Assembly (NCBI GenBank): GCA_012976225.1
Contig: JAAVVG010000009.1
Coordinates: 124,001-188,000 of the forward strand
From: Golubevia sp. BC0850
Lineage: Eukaryota > Basidiomycota > Exobasidiomycetes > Golubeviales > Golubeviaceae
Length of the DNA stretch: 64,000 nucleotides
Direction: 5' to 3'
Shown here in pieces: positions 34,805-44,826 of the stretch. Within the stretch, counting starts at the first letter, position 1. Each line of letters starts with the position of its first letter. The position numbers and the translations under genes were made by a program. The notes below the pieces were generated by a model. The model worked only from the letters and a program-made list of their open reading frames with translations. It did not search any database and had not been told where the DNA came from.

Positions 34805-35576
34805 TCTTCCCGAACAAGTTGTCAGAGCTGAAGTCACAGGTGGTTATGATGCTATGTCTATTGATCCCATTTGGTAGAGCTGTTCGTTATATATGCAACA
34901 GGACATGACCCTTTGGTCCCTCTGCCCTTCCCTTCTTTGTCGATGACCACAATAGTCACCTGTTGCGCGACCGAGCTCGCGGATACACTAAAAGTCAGAT
35001 TTGATTCTTCTTAACGCTTCCTACAGTCTCATTTTTCTAGGTCTACACAGCTTCTCCTCTGGCAATTCATCTTGTCCTCCCTCTCTTCTCTCTCTCTGTT
35101 TCTCAGGCCAACCGCCCATTGACTCGCCTGGCGTTCTACCGATTTCACAGCTGCACAAAACCTTAATTTTAGGCTTTTCAAACCTCATTTACAGGTTACG
35201 TTTTGCTGACTGTAGACGAGTCAGCCTCTGGAGATACACCTTTTCCTCTCCCGCAACCTCCCTCGATCGCATGACATTGACAGTCACCTGGCTTCGTACC
35301 AACGTTGCAGATCCATGATTATCCTCATCTTCCCCTGATATATACTATCTTCAGTTCATTTCGTCGACTGGATCGACGTCGGCTTCACACTCAGAGAACA
35401 AGTAAGTTTCAACAGTCCAGAAGTTATTGACTCCTATCTCTAACTGCAACATCTGAAATCGACCCTTCCTCAACACCTTCAGCTTTCTTCTAGCCTATTT
35501 CTCACTCCCACATGAGCTGTTCTCACCTCTTCAGTCTCTTCCACGTGAGTTGCAAATCTAGTGGTCCATCTCGTCC

Positions 35577-35885
35577 TCATCGATTTCTGAAACTGAAAGC
35601 ACTTCTACTAAGAGTTACTTTCTGAACACAGTGTGGAAGTAAACTTGATTTAGAAACGAAATGGAGGGGTGAGAAAATTTCCAGAGTAAAAGAGAACGGA
35701 CTCACTTTACTCACCAGCTTCGTAAGGCAAACGATTCTCTCAGAAGTTCTTGGTTCTAGAACTCCAAGTATTTCTGCAAGAAAGAGACTTGAGTTTGCGG
35801 CAGATAAGATAATAGTTGGAAGTTTTTCACAAACTTCAGAGATAGTTTTCCATCTGTCCAACGACCGCGGCTCCTTTACATCCAT
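35577..35885 (-). CDS. Short two-exon ORF, unknown, possibly a gene remnant
   Basis: From ATG 35885 the frame reads MDVKEPRSLDRWKTISEVC, then LPTIILSAANSSLFLAEILG, to a donor L|GTGAGT near 35715. An acceptor gttcag resumes in phase with KVTLSRSAFSFRNR and TGA at 35579-35577, giving about 70 residues. The leucine pattern resembles an LRR fragment of the kind seen in the decayed F-box genes nearby, but this is only an impression. Confidence 0.25.
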   Translation of the reverse strand: MDVKEPRSLDRWKTISEVCEKLPTIILSAANSSLFLAEILGVLEPRTSERIVCLTKLVSKVSPFSFTLEIFSPLHFVSKSSLLPHCVQKVTLSRSAFSFRNR

Positions 35886-36179
35886 GGAAGCAAGCACTCG
35901 TCAAGTCGATTTGATTACATAACTAGAATCAAATCCAGATCCAAGACGAGCTCAGGTAGAAGCTGAAGATTAAATGCTTTCGTCTTCTGACTAGAAAGCA
36001 TCACCGACAGACCTGTTTGGCTTGATTCTCCAGAACGTTATGCGCTGTGAACTCGATCTGTGGCTCAAAAAGCTTAGTCCTTCTTCTTGAAGACAGCAAA
36101 GTTCTCCTGACACAAGTCGATAGTCTCAGCTCCTAAACAGCCAGTCTTGTCATTTGGACTGAATAGCCATCCTTAATTG

Positions 36180-36421
36180 GTGTTACCTGGATCCCTAAAG
36201 CGACCTTTGGCACTTGCATTGAGTTGGAACTGGACTTGCCGAAGACAAAAGATGGAACCTTGATCGCGAATGGACGTATTAACGTGATTGATCAGAAAAT
36301 CAGATCGAATGAAAGAGAAGTGGAATGCGGTGATGTTACACAAGTATTGGGAGGAAGAGCGCTAGGGATCAGAGCCACCATGTTGGACAGTCGTACGTCG
36401 TACACTCCGCCGGAAATTTGA
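36180..36421 (+). CDS. Possible orphan exon, unknown
   Basis: An open frame reading VTWIPKATFGTCIELELD, then DGTLIANGRINVIDQ and VLGGRALGIRATML, to a stop at 36421. The composition looks protein-like, but there is no ATG start in frame and upstream exons were not found. It could be the last exon of a spliced gene or a relic. Confidence 0.25.
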
Positions 36422-36600
36422 TTTGATTTGAATTGAATTAAATCAAATTGGGTGAATGACCTTCCTCAAGCGGCCTCTTGTGGAAGAGATAACGGAAGGC
36501 CAACCCGCAAAAGGTCCAGATCACCAGGAGAGGAATCGAACACGTCAAGCGCGTCATCAAAGTTCTCCAGGCCTGGTTGTGACGAGCCGTTCCCCTTCCG

Positions 36601-36717
36601 CCTCCTTCGGGAGTGCATATGATAAATCTGGAACGATACAGAGAAGATTAGCATGGCCCCTGCACAAGGATGACACTCTACTTCAGACGAGAGTTACTTC
36701 GGTAACCAATATGTTTT
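36601..36717 (+). ncRNA. U6: U6 spliceosomal snRNA
   Basis: The catalytic snRNA of the spliceosome. It starts with a 5' hairpin CTCC-TTCG-GGAG (36602-36613). The invariant core follows: gaacgataca, the ACAGAGA box at 36638-36644, gattAGCatggcccctgc with the AGC triad at 36650-36652, then acaaggatgacac. No intron interrupts the core; introns are known in U6 of some Rhodotorula-type yeasts. After the internal stem-loop region, a second perfect hairpin GTTAC-TTCG-GTAAC (36692-36705) precedes a TTTT RNA polymerase III stop at 36714-36717. The 5' end is set by the hairpin and could be off by a few bases. An inverted B-box-like ggaatcgaac lies at 36532-36541. Confidence 0.95.
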
Positions 36718-37936
36718 GCTAAACATTTTAGAGGAAGTGGGTGAAGCTTGGGGGAGAGGGCGAGGGAGGAAAAGAGGTCGACTTTTTCTCACCTCCGGGC
36801 TTGCTCTACCAGGCTCTCGTCCTCTCTTACATAGATCTGGCAACAGAACGGCTCACAAATTTCAGTTGTCGTTAACAGCGGAAAGGCAAGCACCTTTCTT
36901 GTTCGCATCTGAGGGGTGCAGTCTCAGTCTCCAGCCTCACGAGGATTCCCTAACCCTCATTTCTACTGAACAACCGCTAGATCAAGTAACCTTCTTGGCA
37001 ACTCCATCAGATTATATTCTGAAGGGCTATCAACTTGACAGGATGTCAAATCGAGGGCAGAAAATATGTAGTTGTTTATTTCTTCATCCACTCTAGCCGA
37101 CACCGCCCACCACTGAATGATCCTCTGTTTCCCACATTCTATCGCCTTCGCCTCAAGAATAGGAAAAGAGATGATTGAAGAGGACAAGCTTCCTTCAAAC
37201 CTCCAGGATCCCTTCCGGTATGAACCCACCGGGGGCGCTTCCTTCCCGCCCAAGATTGGCATAAGGTTGACACGTTTGCCAAAGGAAAGTCCACTCAGGT
37301 GGGCACGGTCTCTGGTACTTTATTTCTGCCGAGGGAGAGAGGGGTTAGAGAGGAAATGGAGTGAATGTCGACAGATTCCTTTCTCTGTTCATCTTTGCCT
37401 CAATTTCGCTTTCCCAACTTTGCTTTCGAGGTATGGGAATCATGATCATTCTCGAGAGAGAGAGAAAGCTAGGTATCAGATCCGATTGAAGCTTCTTGTC
37501 TCTTACCCAGGGGCTAAACTGAAAACGGGAGCTTCAGAAACTGGAAGCGGCGTAACATGGGAACGGAAAGAATGTAGCTCAAGAAGAGGGCATTTCAATC
37601 GTCTGGAAGGAAAATTAGACCCTCAAGAAAGCTCTGATATCAACGAGTGGCCCTTTGCCTTCTAGTCTTGAGTCTTGACCGAAACCTTCAGTCCGCAAAG
37701 AACAAAGGTGGTGAGAGGTGCAAGAGTGAAGTTCCTTCGAACAGATCCTGTTCAAGATGGAGCCTGAGGGCTTAGACTTCAGCAGCCTGAAGATTGGAGA
37801 CATCATCAAGAAAGAGATTCACTCAGACTGGAGGAAGGAGAAAGATTCAATCCTCGATAGGAGAGGGAGGTATGGGGAGGTTGGTGGAACTTCTTCTCAA
37901 ACGTGATGCAGGTTCATTACTTCACGATGTCAATCG
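36718..37936. other. Gene-poor stretch after U6
   Basis: Long but unconvincing frames on both strands (a 182-codon plus-strand frame at 37117-37665 and a 100-codon minus-strand frame at 36963-37262) lack recognisable domains and overlap each other. I see no supported gene. Confidence 0.4.
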
Positions 37937-38290
37937 TCAACTTTCAAAGAAATGAGTCTCTGGAAAAGGTGGGGATGATCTAGAATCGAGATCAAGAGTC
38001 CAGAGGGAAGGAATCCAGAGTACTTGAAGATGGTTTCTTCGACCCTTCAAAATAACCTCAAATATCTTTTCGGGTGGATTTGATTCCTCATCCGCTAATC
38101 TAAAGTCTTGCACATTGAAGAACTCCTCCAGCAGAGACTTTGCAAGGACTTTAATCTTCTTCGCCTTGACATCTGGCATCCTCATGTGAAGGACCGAAAG
38201 AGTTCCACTGGGTCGTTGAAGACACTGGAATGAAATGCTCCAGATCTGATGCTATTGAACCTTTGACGAAGATCGAAACTTCCTTCAAGC
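37937..38290 (-). pseudogene. Fragment of an F-box/LRR-type gene
   Basis: The minus-strand frame contains LAKSLLEEFFNVQDFRL and LQVLWIPSLWTLDL. These echo DSVLLEAPNRVEFKLF and LETLWIPTLDDL in the plus-strand LRR locus just to the right. Upstream, FNSIRSGAFHSS and FNDPVELFRSFT look LRR-like, but the frames do not connect. I infer an inverted, decayed paralogue. Confidence 0.5.
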
Positions 38291-38309
38291 TTGATCCTCT
38301 CCTTTCATC

Positions 38310-39468
38310 GAAGTGATCCAGATCGGCCTGGCCTTCTTTCAGAATCCCACCGAGTTTCTCAAGGATCCTCCATAGAGTCCTATTCTCGTTGACGAGCTCC
38401 AGCGACTGCTTACCCTAGGGCCTAACTTTAACGACCTGTTTCGAATCCAATCATTTGAAGGTCGAGAGAAGAGTCTCGGAGGGGAGAGTCTCGTTGATGC
38501 TCATCCTGGGTGGACCTGGTAAATGCTCTTCAAGCTCTGTCAGAATCTGAATGGAAGAGAGACCAGTCCGTACGAGAAGATCTCGTTTCAAATAAAGATG
38601 ATATTCAAGGAATCAGATGACTCTCGCTCGATTCGAATCGTTGAGAGCGACGATGGAGAAGTCTCTAGCGACACTTCGCGTGATTTCTCTGAAGATACCG
38701 CATGGTCATCATCAAGCGTTTGTAGATTCGGTACTTCTGGAGGCTCCCAACCGCGTGGAATTCAAGTTGTTCGGTCTCTCTGATGTTACAGTCTCAGTTC
38801 AAGTAAAGACTCGACCAAGGACTGGTGGTCTCGAAACACTCTGGATCCCTACTCTTGATGATCTGCCGAAGGAACGTCCCAATCTCTTCCAGAACCTCGG
38901 TTCTCTCAAGATCATAGTTTGTCACTCTCAATCGGAATGGAGAGAGAGAGGTTCTAAGTCATTGTCATCTATCTCTGAAGCATCTAAGCATCCACTTTGA
39001 TGAACCAAATGACGATGAACTACTTCAACCTCTTCAATTCCCGATCCTAGAGATTTTGAAAATCCACACAATGGGCCGGGTGTTTCCTAGTTGGATGGTT
39101 GTCCCTTTAAGCTTGCGCTCATCTCAAATTACGCCCTTCAAGGGTTACCTTCTATATCTGAGCTGTCGGTTCAATTCTTCGAGTGTGAGCATGCACCAAG
39201 GTTAATGGATCGATGTCCGAGACTACAGATCCTCGATTTTCAAAACGTAACCGGAAAAGATCAAGATGATCTCATGGACCTGCTTTACACTAGAAGAAAC
39301 AACGTCATAGCCGGATTGAAAGTTGGGGGCATCAAGATGGAATCTCTCAAGAAGCTCTTTATTCCATTCGACGAATTCGATGAGCTAGTACTTGAAGAAT
39401 TCAGGGGATCGGTAGATGAATTGGTGGACTCGAATCTTGAACCGAGGTGCTGGAAAGTCGAAATTTGA
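38310..39468 (+). pseudogene. Decayed F-box/LRR gene
   Basis: LRR-like text runs through several frames: LRVISLKIPHGH, VLLEAPNRVEFKLFGLSD and LETLWIPTLDDLPKERPNLF in one; KHLSIHFDEPNDDELLQPLQ and FPILEILKIHTMGRVFPSWM in the next; then the first frame again with LPSISELSVQFFECEHA, CPRLQILDFQNVTG and LKKLFIPFDEFDEL, ending at TGA near 39468. The frame changes near 38975 and again near 39085. Further left, FFQNPTEFLKDPP is followed by an in-frame TAG before DELQRLLTLGPNFNDLF. At least three breaks and no identifiable F-box start indicate a pseudogene. Confidence 0.65.
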
Positions 39469-40111
39469 AAAGGATTCCTCTCACGTAAGTGTTGACTCTA
39501 GCGTCTTTGGGTTTTGACCTTTCCCAATCTCGACCATCTCTCATTTTTTCACCTTTTCCTTCCGCTCTCTCATCAAAGGTACAAGTCAGCAGGTTCCTTT
39601 TTTCTTTCTCCTCTTTCTACGAATCTGACGAAATCAAACGAAATGAGCTCTCCCAAAACCCTTCAACAGCATAAGATTCTCTCTAAGACAAGTCACTGCA
39701 GCCAGTGAGAGAAGAAAGGCAAAGTTCTAGCTCGCCTTTCTTGAGTGAAGAAACTATGTACCAGGAGGAACTGATGATCGACGATTGATTGTAGACGATT
39801 CTGAAGGAAGGGATAGGCTGGTGGTCACTCTGATCTCGAATATCGATTTTCTATGTACTCCATCTCTCGCTCGCACCCGAACACCCTTTTTGTCGTTGCG
39901 ATTCAATTTCAGTCCTGCTTGAGCAAAAGAGCTAAAGGCCCGGGCTTGAAGCTGGAAACTTCGGCGAAGAAAGAGATCGATATTAAAGATCCACTCAATC
40001 TCCTTCCATTTTGTAGAAGTTCCACCTTTCATCGCTCATTCCATTCTCCTGTTTTTCATTCTCCGGGACACCATTCAATTTCCCTCACCTCCGTTGTTTC
40101 AGCTCCTTCCC
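39469..40111. other. Intergenic, no gene seen
   Basis: End of the LRR pseudogene and a pyrimidine-rich promoter-like run (cattctcctgtttttcattctcc) just before the small ORF at 40112. Confidence 0.45.
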
Positions 40112-40288
40112 ATGGCTTTCCAAGAACTAACTCAAGCCTTACCAGAAAATCAACAATTCAAAGAATCTCATCATGTTTCTCAAAACCAAAAGACTAATCA
40201 ACCAAAACCGAATTTCAAATTTCTCAAGAAAATTTCTCATACCCTGATACACAACCAAATGTTTCTTCTAATGATGTTGAGCATCTAG
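40112..40288 (+). CDS. Possible small protein with hydrophobic C-terminus
   Basis: A 58-codon frame in good start context (ttcccATGGC). It begins MAFQELTQALPENQQ, has a Gln/Asn/Lys-rich middle, and ends KKISHTLIHNQMFLLMMLSI, which could be a short membrane tail. A pyrimidine-rich tract precedes it. It could instead be the first exon of a spliced gene. No family recognised. Confidence 0.3.
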   Translation: MAFQELTQALPENQQFKESHHVSQNQKTNQPKPNFKFLKKISHTLIHNQMFLLMMLSI

Positions 40289-41009
40289 AGCTGCCTTTTT
40301 CTCTGCGTCTGAGAACATGCGTGGCTAGAGAAGGAAGGAGGGAAAGAATCGAAACATAGTCAAAGATGAGAGCCAGTCAGGATTTTCAATATGAGAGTCT
40401 GGGTCTGTTTTTCCAAAAAGGTTTCGAGGTCGCTGGAATTGAGATAAGAGTTGGAGCGAGAGGACAATTTTCAACTCACTGGTAAGTTACGTTCCCATTT
40501 TGTACCATCTTCTTGCATAGCGGCTGAGGGGAATAGAAGCAAGACAGAGCATGGGGAGGTAAAGGAGAAAAAGGAGTTAGTGAGGTTCTTTCGAGAGAGG
40601 AAGGTTGGATTGGGAGCTAATTGCTAGGTCTCAAACTGATCGAAGTTCAGTTCACACACTACTATCTTCGAGCTCGATTCTTCTGTCTTTTAAGCTTGAT
40701 TTCCAACAGTTTTGATGGACTAGTGAGCTTCTTCAGCTCCATTCATTTCGAAAGGAGAGAGAGAGAGAGGAGGAAGCGAGATGGCTTTGGCCAAATCGTT
40801 AGGCTCTCAATCTGATTGAACCTGCTCTTTTTGCTGGACCCAAGTCTCTTTTTGCTGGACCCAAATTGCTCCTATCCCTTTCAATAAGAATGATCTGAGC
40901 TTTCAGAGATCCTAAACATCAAGAGCAAGAGAGGAAAGAAGGTCTGATATCTCAACTTCACAACCTTCCTCCCCACCTACCCTACCCTGCACCCATCTCT
41001 CTCCCTCAC
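40289..41009. other. Mostly intergenic; may contain the last NDUFB9 exon
   Basis: A minus-strand frame ending at TAA 40801-40799 can be joined to the NDUFB9 microexon through ctcag near 40905, but the resulting tail does not look like the family. No other gene seen. Confidence 0.35.
40825..40864 (+). repeat. Two-copy 21-bp tandem repeat
   Basis: The unit ctctttttgctggacccaa occurs twice head to tail with a 2-base spacer and no mismatch within the unit. Confidence 0.9.
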
Positions 41010-41416
41010 CATTCTTGAACCAGCTGTGATCTGATTATGTCTAAAAAGCTACAACCATTGGAACTCACGTTTGTAAGGATCTGGATGAGCGGTCTGCTGT
41101 AACCTGGTTTCAGCTTGATGTAAAACCCTAGCCAATTCCCTTGGGTTCCTGATATCTCTGTTCCTTTCGAATTCAGCTCTGATTTCAATGGCCCTGTCCC
41201 TCCAAATATCCCTTCTGATACACCAATTCAAAGAATCCCTTAGAGTACGACGATAAAGTGATTGGACGTAGTGCTTGTGAGCTACCGAGAAGCTGCAACC
41301 CAAGAGAGAGAGAGAGAGAGAGGGTACTTGATTAGAAGGGAGGCGAGGATCGAATTGGATTGACTCGTTTGAATTACTTACGCAGTTGAGGTTGAAGAAG
41401 TTGAACGAGAAGCCAT
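41010..41416 (-). CDS. NDUFB9-like LYR subunit of mitochondrial complex I (B22)
   Basis: An accessory subunit of NADH:ubiquinone oxidoreductase of the LYR-motif family. Exon 1 is 41416-41382 (MASRSTSSTSTA) and exon 2 is 41292-41069. The latter encodes AHKHYVQSLYRRTLRDSLNW, with the LYR motif in SLYRR at about residue 21, then CIRRDIWRDRAIEIRAEFE, ARVLHQAETRLQQTAHPDPY. This matches NDUFB9 (LYKRALRHLESWCVQRD; RARFEEHKN; HPQPY). A 14-base microexon at 41023-41010 adds PGSRM, echoing the family's Pro-Gly-Gly-(T/S) step. The final exon, normally starting with an ERN-type motif, was not found. It is divergent with the CUE1-like gene, with only 126 bp between the start codons. Confidence 0.8.
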
Positions 41417-41542
41417 ATCTGTGTGATTCAGTGAGTGAGTGGTTTCTGAGGGAGAGAGGACAGTTGGCAGCAGGTGCAAGTCCAACTCAATTCACCAACC
41501 ACAATCTTCAAGTTTACAATTTCCGCTCTTTCTCTCTGAACG
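41417..41542. promoter_or_regulatory. 126-bp bidirectional promoter
   Basis: The whole space between the divergent start codons of the NDUFB9-like and CUE1-like genes. It must hold both promoters and both leaders. Confidence 0.6.
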
Positions 41543-42955
41543 ATGAACGATTCACTGGGAGCATTATTAGCGATAGTCTTCATTTGGCTAGTTGTCAAAT
41601 TCGCTTTCGGTCAGTAACAACCGCAGAGAAAGAAGGTCAAGGTTGGCTATCAATCACCAATCAATTCATTCTGACCGTTTGATCCCTCTTTCTCTCCAAT
41701 CGACTTTGTCAATTTTTATAGGTGGATCTTCTCCTCGTAGTTCTGATCCTACAACAGGTCCGCCTGTCACAGAAGGTCCAGGTTTGGGTAGAAACAGACC
41801 GGTGCCTCAAGAAATGGTTAGTGCTTTAGACAGACCTGCAAGAGGTTCAAAATGAGATCAGGTTACAAGGTTACATGAAGTGAATCGGGAAGCCCTTAGA
41901 GAGAGTCTACGAACCTAGGGAGATCTACAGGGCTCGGTTGAGTCGAGGTGGCAGGTGGCAGGTTACATCCCCTTCTCGGAATCTATCGCTGCTTAAATGA
42001 ATCAGCTCGATTTCAAGAGGGATCGTTTGAAGTAGAAGCTGAGCTCAATTCTCGGAATGTCGCTATCAGCCTTTAAAGGGACGGAAGCTCCTTTGACGAC
42101 AGTTGAGAATCCAAGCTCTCTACTCGAGAACCTCTCCGGCTGACTCTCCTCGAGACTTCAACTTTTAATGAAATTCTGTCTATCAATTCTTCATCAAGCT
42201 TTCAATCTTCAATCTGAATGATCGCAACCATAGAGTCAATCCAAACCCCCTCCTACCTCCCTTCCAACTTCCTTATCTCCCCTTTCCTCTTCCCCCTTCA
42301 ACTAACCTCCCCAACCTCTCTCCTCTCTCTTCAGGTCGATTCCCTGACCTCAATGTTCCCACATATCCCAGAACCTTCAATCCGTTATGATCTTCAAAGA
42401 ACTGGTTCAGTAGATGTTACGTGTGAAAGGATTTTAACCGAAGGTAGATTACCTGAACCTCCAACTGGTTTCTTCCCTCCAATATCAACTCCTCAAACTC
42501 AACCTCAAAACACAACCACCAATACAAACACAACAAATCTAGCGACGCCGAATTCCAAAGCTTCGAGTTCTAAGAAATCTCCTTCTTTGATTTCGAGGTT
42601 TGGTTTGGAATCCAAATTGAATGCCAATGGAAATGGTGGGAATGGGGTAGATGAGGGCGATGAGAGTTTAGGAAACGTTTCAATGGAGAGTTTAAAGGGA
42701 AAAGAAAGGGAGAAAGTTGGTGGTTGGGGAGAAGAGAAAGTTGAAAGGGAGAAAAGATTGAGAGAACGAAAGGAGAAAATGATTTTGGATGCTAGGAGGT
42801 GAGTTCTTTTTTCTTTTTTCTTTTTAAATTCTTCCATCTTTCGCTCTTGATCCTTTATGGATTGTGCTGACGAACTTCTTTCTCTTACACTTCTTTTAAA
42901 CAGGCGAATGCAAGAGAAAGCTAGTACTTCTCCTAAGGCTTCTGCTCAAGTTTGA
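41543..42955 (+). CDS. CUE1: CUE1-like ER membrane protein with CUE domain
   Basis: In yeast Cue1 anchors and activates the E2 Ubc7 at the ER for ER-associated degradation. Exons 41543-41609, 41722-41816, 42335-42798 and 42904-42955 give 225 residues. An N-terminal membrane anchor (LGALLAIVFIWLVVKFAF, residues about 4-22) is followed by a Pro/Gly linker. The CUE domain is MVDSLTSMFPHIPEPSIRYD ... VDVTCERILTEGRLPEPP at about 54-98, with the MFP motif and a leucine in the second helix. Next come a Thr/Asn/Ser linker and a charged C-terminal helix (EREKRLRERKEKMILDARRR) suited to the Ubc7-binding region. Donors of the first two introns are GTCAGT and GTTAGT, and intron 2 is 518 bp. Confidence 0.85.
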
Positions 42956-43438
42956 GTAGAGACTCTTTTTTCGTCCAATTTGTTTCCAGCTAATGAGGGG
43001 TCTTTCCTCACGTTTGTTTTCAGTTCGATCAATTTCACTTCTTCGTTCATTACTTCTAGATTCAGATACATTTTGAAATTTACCCTTTTTCACCTTTCAT
43101 AAGACAGCTTTGGGGGAATTGCTGGTCAACCTCTGCCATTTTCTTCAATTCAATCCTCTATCGTTGAGAAGTTTTGGCTTAAAGCTTCGGTATTTGGTCG
43201 TTTCTCTCTGCAAGTCAGGTCTGAGAAATCGAGAAAACAAAGAAGAGCGGATCACATTGCATTGGAAATTGTGGGAAACGACCAGCGGAGTGAGATTTGA
43301 TCTGGAGTCTCTCAGTTTTGAGACACCAGTATAGTAGCCCAAATTGCAAACTATCCAATCACTCTTTCTTTCTCTTCCCACTGGTTTGTCCGAAAACACG
43401 AAGAGGTCTGACCCAAGGAGCCTCTCTCTTTCCATTCC
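42956..43438. other. Convergent intergenic region, no gene seen
   Basis: 3' ends of the CUE1-like gene and the F-box gene. Short frames have no domain content. Confidence 0.5.
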
Positions 43439-44826
43439 TCATTGAACCATGCATGGCTCATCTTCTTCGGATTCGATATCTGGGTGCCTCATCATTTCCA
43501 TTGCATAACAGAAACTGTAGGAAAGGGAAAGAGTAGAGACGAAGAGAACGGAAAACGTGTAAAGTGTCAGAAGAGAGGAAAAAGGGAGGGGAGGGGGAGA
43601 TGAAACGACGAGACTCGAGAGCCAATTCTCACTTGAAATCCATCAATTGATCTCTACTGAATCCCACTGATGGTACCGTGACATGATAGTTCTGTAGAAT
43701 CTAGATTCAGGGAGGTACAAGAGAAAGGCGAAAAGGGAGGATGAGAAAGGCAGGTCCTTGGAGTGAAGACTTGAATCTTCAAACTCACCATTTGCCTTTC
43801 GTAAAAGGCATTGTCGCAGCACATCTCCATATTTCCTTTCATCAAGATTGGAAGTCTAGTCTGGCGGCAAATGAGATGGAGTGCGTCCAAGGAGCCACAT
43901 TCTTGCGAATCGAGAAAGTTAAATTCTAAAGTCCCCTTCTTTCCATTTTCATCTTTCCCTTCTACAGCCTTTCCATCTTGACCTTTCCCATCTTGAGTTC
44001 CATCTTGAGTCTCAGCTTTTTCAGAATAGCCTAGAATAGTTCTGTAGAAATTCCAGACTCTCGAATCTTCGAATTTCTCCGTGACATCTGACGAAGAACC
44101 AAATAACCCGGTATCTCTATCCTCATAAACCAAAATCTCGATCTTCTCTAATCTCAATTGAGGAGAATTTTTGGCAGCTATCAAAATGTGAGGTGAAAGA
44201 TGTAGGGAGATAGACAACACTTTCAAAGTTTGAACTGTAATGTTCCAGATTGAATCCCATCTTTTCGAAACCACTTTTCCAGAAGCTGGTGAAGTATCTC
44301 GGAATCGTCGAATTGAGGACTGGGCAAAGTCGTCTATTTTAAGATGCCTGATTGACTTGAGAGTTGGTAGTAAGAGGTTAAACTGATTCTTAATGTCAAT
44401 CTCATTGGATTGAGCATCTGACGTAAAATTGATGATCAAAAGATGAATCGATTGACAAATTGCGGGATTACTTTGGAAAAACTTGATCTTTTCTGATAGA
44501 TTGACTGCATGAGATAAACCATCATGTAAAGTAAGCTGGGAGAATCTAGTTGAGAAAACCGAGGAATGAACAGAGGAACAGGTTAAAGCGAGGTCGTTGA
44601 GTGGGAAATTCCTTGATGATCGATAGCGGTAGTTGAATAAGCTTGGCTGCTGTTGAATTTGAAGAAGATGGAGAAAGATTGAGCCCCAGAGTTCCAAAGG
44701 CATCCTGTTCAGCACCTTTTCGTTTTGAGAGAGCGCCATTGGCTTCGATTCGATTGCAGTCTTGGTTTCTGCTCTTCTGTTGGCTCGATTGGCTCTTGAA
44801 GTGGCTGAAGAAGTTGGTCCTGCCAT
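43439..44826 (-). CDS. F-box protein, intact
   Basis: Three exons, 44826-43789, 43691-43633 and 43514-43439, give 390 residues. The start MAGPTSSATSRANR is preceded by a TATA-like ttatacagtatac. The F-box is LNRMPLELWGSIFLHLLQIQ, then LNDLALTCSSVHSSVFSTRF at about 40-95, fitting Skp1 binding. LRR-like segments are LLPTLKSIRHLKIDDF, VQTLKVLSISLHLSP and QLRLEKIEILVYED. A Gly/Lys/Asp-rich low-complexity loop (QDGTQDGKGQDGKAVEGKD) interrupts the repeats. The end reads FCYAMEMMRHPDIESEEDEP. Target unknown. Unlike several relatives in the window, every join is in phase. Confidence 0.8.

Larger units (their letters stand above)
34838..36600. other. Gene-poor stretch of 1.8 kb upstream of U6
   Basis: Contains two weak coding candidates listed separately, several pyrimidine-rich runs that look like intron ends, and an AT-rich repeat-like patch (aaatttgatttgatttgaattgaattaaatcaaatt) near 36414. 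No confident protein gene. Confidence 0.4.

Noticed and set aside
36500-36600. tRNA on the minus strand just upstream of U6
   Set aside because: A B-box-like TTCGATTCC is present, but no T-stem, acceptor stem or A-box can be drawn.
37117-37665. 182-codon plus-strand open frame
   Set aside because: No domain, no leucine or hydrophobic pattern, overlaps a minus-strand frame of equal quality, and no promoter or splice logic.
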